A stretch of DNA of 18,056 nucleotides, taken from contig JBKQPR010000292.1 of the NCBI GenBank assembly GCA_052144935.1, positions 1 through 18,056 of the forward strand, in the 5' to 3' direction. Positions within the stretch are counted from its first letter, which is position 1, and each line of letters starts with the position of its first letter. Shown piece by piece: positions 14,373-18,056 of this stretch. The notes under the pieces were generated by a model that had not been told where the DNA came from, searched no databases, and was given only the letters and a program-made list of their open reading frames with translations. The translations under genes and the position numbers were made by a program. The DNA comes from JOPF133 sp052144935. Its GTDB lineage: Bacteria; Acidobacteriota; Terriglobia; Bryobacterales; Bryobacteraceae.

Positions 14373-15098
14373 CCTCCACTTCTCATGCGCCGATGCGCCG
14401 AGACTGGCCCAGAGGGCACCAGAAACAAGAGTGTTTGCGCCACGCCATTGTGGCGCTGGCTCTCAGCCAAATTCCGCTCACTTTGCTCAACCCCAGCAGT
14501 CTGCGTAAATTGGTGGGGCGGGGAATCCTGCCCGCAGCCGCCTTTCAGCCCGACCTCCGGCGGTGCCGGATTGAACAGCCTGTGACTGGCAGAGTATGCC
14601 AGCTTGTACGTTCTGGCGACATTTTCGCGGCCTGGGCCGGCGTTGAAAAGAGAGTGCTTGACCGCCGGTCACAGGCCAGGCGGCTCCCTGGAGATTGGCC
14701 GTTTGCGCGGGGCCGAGGTCCGGGAGCGAGTGGTCTTAAAGATCTCTCTGAACATCCGCGAGGGATTTCTGTAAGGTGAGCATGAGTCGAGTGCCAGGAG
14801 AATGGGACCGGCAGCGAGAAATCCGAAGACGCTGATACGATAGTTTCGCCGTCTGCTCCAAGGATTTCCAACGGCTGGATTGATCCGGGCACCCTGGTGG
14901 CTCAGCCGGTTCAGACCCATGCGTAGACGGTTTTCAAGGGTGGCGCCCCACAAGGCCTGGATGCAAGGTTGCTGGATGAAGGTGGGAACCAACAATCAGG
15001 CAGTGCAGGCTTGTGATTGTTTCGTAAAAACTTGCCCGTTCCACGGTTTTCAGCCTGCCGGTCGAGTAGACTGGCAAGCGACGGTGTTTATAGAGAAC
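14373..15098. other. Gap of about 0.7 kb with no recognisable gene
   Basis: Short open frames exist on both strands (the longest 128 codons, plus strand, 14393-14779), but their products are Arg/Pro-rich and resemble no family I know. Structure seen: the hairpin CTGGCA-GAGTA-TGCCAG at 14586-14602, and the 9-base inverted pair GCCTGTGAC / GTCACAGGC at 14578-14586 and 14668-14676 around it. The last 100 bases are AT-richer and should contain the promoter for the secreted protein at 15099. A decayed gene or small RNA is possible but not shown. Confidence 0.4.
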
Positions 15099-16562
15099 AT
15101 GGAACGTAAGAGCAAGATAACGATTGCAAAGACGGCGGTAGTGCTGGGTGCCATTCCGCTGTTGCTATGGGCGTATGAGTACGGACCGAATCCGGGATAC
15201 TGTGGGGTTCCTAACGAGAACGGCACCTGCACCGCTGCGGGGTGTCACACCGGAACGACCAACGACCCCGCCAATAAGGGTAGCGTCAAGATTAATTTTC
15301 CCAATGGGATGACTTACACGCCGGGGGTGACGCAGCAATTGACGGTCACGATCTCCGACCCGGCAAGCACGCAGGTGGCGTGGGGCTTCGAGGTCACGCC
15401 TCGTCTGGCGACTAACACCGCTACCATGGCGGGCACGCTGGCCTCCACCGATACCCACACGGCGCTGATGTGCTCCCAAGCCAATCTCTTCATCTTTGAG
15501 GCGGTGTGTTTGCCGGGCGCCGATCCGCTAGGCCGCTGCCAGCAGATGAGCGCCCCGGCCTGCCCTTCGGCCGACACAGCGCTGCAGTACATGGAGCATA
15601 GCTACACCGGATATCTGAGCACCATGGGAACCGGCTCGGGCACATATCAATTCAATTGGACGCCGCCCGCCACTAACGTGGGGAATATCACGTTTTACAT
15701 CGCGGGCAACGCAGGCGTAGGCGGTCCGCCCACGCAGAACGGCGACCACATTTACGCCACCACGTATACGGTCACGCCCGCTACAGCCGCCCCACCGCCA
15801 GCGCCGCCCGCCGTCACCCTGGCCCAAAGCGCCAGCGGCTTCGGCCCGTTCCCCTCCGTGGCGCCCGGCTCGTGGATGGAGATTTTCGGCTCGAATCTGG
15901 CGGCCGACACGCGCCAGTGGGCGGGCTCCGATTTCACCAACAACGGAACTACCGCGCCCACTTCGCTGGACGGCACCATGGTCACGATTGGCGGCCAATC
16001 GGCTTATGTGTACTACATCAGCCCGACGCAGGTGAATGCGCAGGTGCCGTCCAATGTGAGCACCGGATCGCAGACGCTCACCGTCACCACGGGCGGAGGC
16101 ACGAGCGCGGCCTACACCATCAACGTGAACGCGCTGGAGCCGGGGCTGCTGGCGCCTTCCAGCTTTTTGCTAAACGGCAAGCAATACGTGGTGGCGCAGT
16201 TCACATCGGATAACTCCTTTGTGTTGCCCACAGGCGCACTTTCGGGGTATACAACGCGGCCCGCTAAGGCGGGCGACAGCATCGTGATTTATGGCGTCGG
16301 TTTCGGTCCCGCGATCGATTCCTCGAACCAGACCATTCCCGCCGGGCAGGTGGTTGCCGGGACCAATCAATTAGTGAACGCCGTCCAGATGCAGGTGAAC
16401 GGCGTGGCCGCGAATCTCACCTACCATGGCTTGGCCCCGAGCCAGGTGGGCGTTTATCAATTCAACCTGACGGTGCCTACGGTAACCGCCGGCGCCCAGC
16501 CGCTCACCTTCACGCAGAGCGGCACGCCCAGCACGCAGACGCTCTACCTTTCGATGCAGTAG
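15099..16562 (+). CDS. Secreted protein with Reeler-like N-terminal domain and Solibacter-type C-terminal domain
   Basis: A 487-residue exported protein. A signal or anchor segment (KTAVVLGAIPLLLWAYEYG) is followed by a Cys-rich motif with Cys 35, Cys 44, Cys 49 and His 50 (NGTCTAAGCHTG). A beta-rich domain of the type called choice-of-anchor or Reeler-like comes next. Then a Pro/Ala linker (PATAAPPPAPPA) joins the C-terminal domain that is expanded in Solibacter usitatus (SWMEIFGSNLA, YVYYISPTQVNAQVPSNV, GDSIVIYGVGFGP). The Cys/His motif is C-x4-C-H, a spacing known for some c-type heme sites such as those of cytochrome c3, so heme binding is possible but unproven. ATG 15099 is chosen because the signal peptide starts there; the frame stays open upstream to 14880 without family sequence. 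xseA follows 22 bases later. Confidence 0.85.
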   Translation: MERKSKITIAKTAVVLGAIPLLLWAYEYGPNPGYCGVPNENGTCTAAGCHTGTTNDPANKGSVKINFPNGMTYTPGVTQQLTVTISDPASTQVAWGFEVTPRLATNTATMAGTLASTDTHTALMCSQANLFIFEAVCLPGADPLGRCQQMSAPACPSADTALQYMEHSYTGYLSTMGTGSGTYQFNWTPPATNVGNITFYIAGNAGVGGPPTQNGDHIYATTYTVTPATAAPPPAPPAVTLAQSASGFGPFPSVAPGSWMEIFGSNLAADTRQWAGSDFTNNGTTAPTSLDGTMVTIGGQSAYVYYISPTQVNAQVPSNVSTGSQTLTVTTGGGTSAAYTINVNALEPGLLAPSSFLLNGKQYVVAQFTSDNSFVLPTGALSGYTTRPAKAGDSIVIYGVGFGPAIDSSNQTIPAGQVVAGTNQLVNAVQMQVNGVAANLTYHGLAPSQVGVYQFNLTVPTVTAGAQPLTFTQSGTPSTQTLYLSMQ

Positions 16563-16584
16563 CGGCGCGAGCTACCATAGCGGG

Positions 16585-17952
16585 TTGGAGCAATTCGCGC
16601 TGGAATTCGATCTCGCGCCCGAGCGGCGCATCTTCACGGTCAGCGAGCTGAACTCGGCCATCCGCGCGGCGCTCGACTCCGAGTTTCAGGACGTCTGGGT
16701 GTCGGGCGAAATTTCGGGCCTCAAGCTGGCCCCCAGCGGTCACTATTACTTCACCCTGAAGGAGCGCGAGGCGCAGGTGAAGTGCGTGGCCTTCCGCTCG
16801 GCGCACCGCTACTGGAGATTCAAGCCGCGCGATGGCCTGGCGGTGCTGGCGCGCGGGCGCATCGATGTCTACGAAGCCCGCGGCGAATACCAGTTGCTGG
16901 TGGAAATGCTGGAGCCGCAGGGCGTGGGCGCGCTGCAACTGGCCTTCGAGCAGCTCAAGAAAAAGCTGGCCGCCGAAGGCCTGTTCGAGACCGCGCGGAA
17001 GCGGCCCTTGCCGCGTTTTCCGCGCCGCATCGGGATCGTCACCTCGCCGCGCGGCGCGGCTATCGCCGACCTGGTGCAGATCCTGACGCGCCGCTTTCCC
17101 GGCCTCCACATCCGCCTCTTCCCGGCGCTGGTGCAGGGCGAAGGCTCGGTGGAGGAAGTCTGCCGCGGGATCGAGTATTTCAGCCGCACCGGGTGGCCCG
17201 ACCTGGTGATTGTGGGGCGCGGCGGCGGTTCGCTCGAAGATCTGTGGACCTTCAACGAGGAGGCCGTGGCGCGCGCCATGGCGGCCTCGGCCGTGCCGGT
17301 GGTTTCGGCGGTGGGCCACGAAACCGATGTCACGATCGCCGATTTCGTGGCCGATCTGCGCGCGCCCACGCCATCGGCCGCCGCCGAGCTGGCCGTGCCG
17401 AACCGCGAAGATCTGCTGGACCGCGTAGCTGCGGCGCGCTCGAAGAGCGGCCAGGCGCTGCGCTATCGCTTAGCCATGCTGGAGCGGCGGCTGCGGCAGC
17501 AGGGCATCGATCGCGCGCTTTCCCTGCTCCACCGCCGCCTGGGCCGCGGCTTGCAGCGCATCGACGAGCAGGAGTACCGCCTGCGCGAGCGGACGCGCGC
17601 GGCGCTGGATGCCCGCGAGCGCACCCGCCGCGGGCTCGAGATTCGCCTGGAACGCTTCGATGCGCGGCCGCGCCTGGCTCTGGGCCGCCGCCGCATGGAG
17701 CGAGCCGGCGGGCGGGCCATCGAGACTATCCGCCTGCAACTGGCGCGCCGCCGCTCGCGGTTCGAGCAACTGGCCGCGCACCTTTCGCAGCTCAGCCCGC
17801 TACGCATTCTGGAGCGCGGCTACGCGATTGTCTCCGGCGAGGCGGGAATTCTGAAAGACGCCGCCGCGGCGCCTCCGGGAACGGCGGTGCACGTGCGCCT
17901 GGCGAAAGGCGAGCTGGACGCGGTAGTGGAGAGGACCGCCGGGAGGGGCTAG
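16585..17952 (+). CDS. xseA: Exodeoxyribonuclease VII large subunit
   Basis: XseA is the catalytic subunit of exonuclease VII, which degrades single-stranded DNA from both ends together with several XseB subunits. The 455 residues match the E. coli length. The N-terminal OB fold spans about 17-115 (FTVSELNSAI, DVWVSGEISGLK, SGHYYFTLKE). The catalytic domain shows IGIVTSPRGAAIADL, VGRGGGSLEDLWTFNEE with GRGGG at 211-215, and VGHETDVTIADFVADLRAPT with His 245 and Asp 248. A long Arg-rich coiled coil follows (about 280-400), then the C-terminal LERGYAIVSGE segment. The start is taken as TTG 16585 because no ATG or GTG sits before the conserved N-terminus; no clear ribosome binding site is seen. 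It lies 22 bases after the secreted-protein gene. XseB is not seen before the window ends. Confidence 0.93.
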   Translation: MEQFALEFDLAPERRIFTVSELNSAIRAALDSEFQDVWVSGEISGLKLAPSGHYYFTLKEREAQVKCVAFRSAHRYWRFKPRDGLAVLARGRIDVYEARGEYQLLVEMLEPQGVGALQLAFEQLKKKLAAEGLFETARKRPLPRFPRRIGIVTSPRGAAIADLVQILTRRFPGLHIRLFPALVQGEGSVEEVCRGIEYFSRTGWPDLVIVGRGGGSLEDLWTFNEEAVARAMAASAVPVVSAVGHETDVTIADFVADLRAPTPSAAAELAVPNREDLLDRVAAARSKSGQALRYRLAMLERRLRQQGIDRALSLLHRRLGRGLQRIDEQEYRLRERTRAALDARERTRRGLEIRLERFDARPRLALGRRRMERAGGRAIETIRLQLARRRSRFEQLAAHLSQLSPLRILERGYAIVSGEAGILKDAAAAPPGTAVHVRLAKGELDAVVERTAGRG

Positions 17953-17984
17953 CTAGCGCGGCCCAGATTTGGACGGGCAGCTAC

Positions 17985-18056
17985 TTCTTCACCACGGAGA
18001 CGCGGAGAACACGGAGGAAGCGCGGAGAAGAGCAGCAAGGATCGAGTTCTCTCCGC
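17985..18056. repeat. Purine-rich dispersed repeat, right part cut by the window edge
   Basis: After the xseA stop a run of quasi-repeats appears: CACGGAGA, CGCGGAGA, ACACGGAGG, GCGCGGAGA. The final bases TCTCCGC (18050-18056) are the reverse complement of GCGGAGA (18022-18028), so the return arm of a hairpin seems to begin just at the edge. Elements of this CACGGAGA type recur between genes in many bacterial genomes, and the palindrome at 7427-7584 has a similar architecture. Confidence 0.65.

Noticed and set aside
14393..14779. Possible 128-residue gene in the 14.4-15.1 kb gap
   Set aside because: Arg/Pro-rich product with no recognisable family, no clear ribosome binding site, and competing frames on both strands.
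14880..15098. Longer start (TTG 14880) for the secreted protein
   Set aside because: The extension has no homologous character and would bury the signal peptide; ATG 15099 directly precedes the signal sequence.
1..18056. tRNA, rRNA or transposase genes
   Set aside because: No cloverleaf, ribosomal RNA signature or DDE/integrase motifs were seen on either strand; very short or unusual RNAs could still be missed by eye.

Overview
The window looks like a stretch of an acidobacterial chromosome, most likely a Solibacter/Bryobacter-type organism. The two strongest pointers are a secreted protein ending in the C-terminal domain expanded in Solibacter usitatus (15099-16562) and a Tat-exported 'VWFA-related acidobacterial' protein (13296-14372). 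Most of the DNA is GC-rich (sampled 60-base lines in the metabolic and repair genes reach about 75%). The block 2460-6511 is visibly lower (about 58% in three sampled lines).

Layout. 198-534: a small cupin whose first codons appear frame-shifted in a run of seven A. 646-2326 (minus): a DUF1080 sugar-hydrolase-type gene with an internal frameshift, then a PLP-dependent threonine/serine dehydratase 14 bases downstream. 2460-6511 (plus): a tight two-gene cassette of unknown function, a 354-residue soluble protein followed 5 bases later by a roughly 990-residue TPR protein with seven almost identical 102-bp repeats. 6635-7408: a lipoprotein glutaminyl cyclase. 7427-7584: a palindromic extragenic repeat between convergent genes. 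7617-13169 (minus): an apparent four-gene operon, read as exported Gfo/Idh/MocA oxidoreductase, DNA-ligase-associated MBL exonuclease, ATP-dependent DNA ligase, and the FAD-dependent hopanoid enzyme HpnE. 13296-14372: the VWFA protein. 14373-15098: about 0.7 kb with no recognisable gene. 15099-17952: the Solibacter-type secreted protein and xseA. 17985-18056: the start of another palindromic dispersed repeat, cut by the window edge.

How the genes fit together. The exonuclease and ligase overlap by ATGA and belong to a known bacterial repair module whose Lhr-type helicase and phosphoesterase partners are absent here. XseA is a second DNA-processing function, and the other genes are ordinary metabolism or secretion. 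The most distinctive feature is in-frame minisatellite growth: an 80-residue, 15-bp-period array nested in 135-bp units inside the ligase linker, 15-bp repeats in the oxidoreductase tail and the VWFA loop, a 63-bp repeat inside the exonuclease, and the 102-bp TPR repeats. The best candidate for an undescribed system is the two-gene TPR cassette; its function cannot be named from sequence alone.
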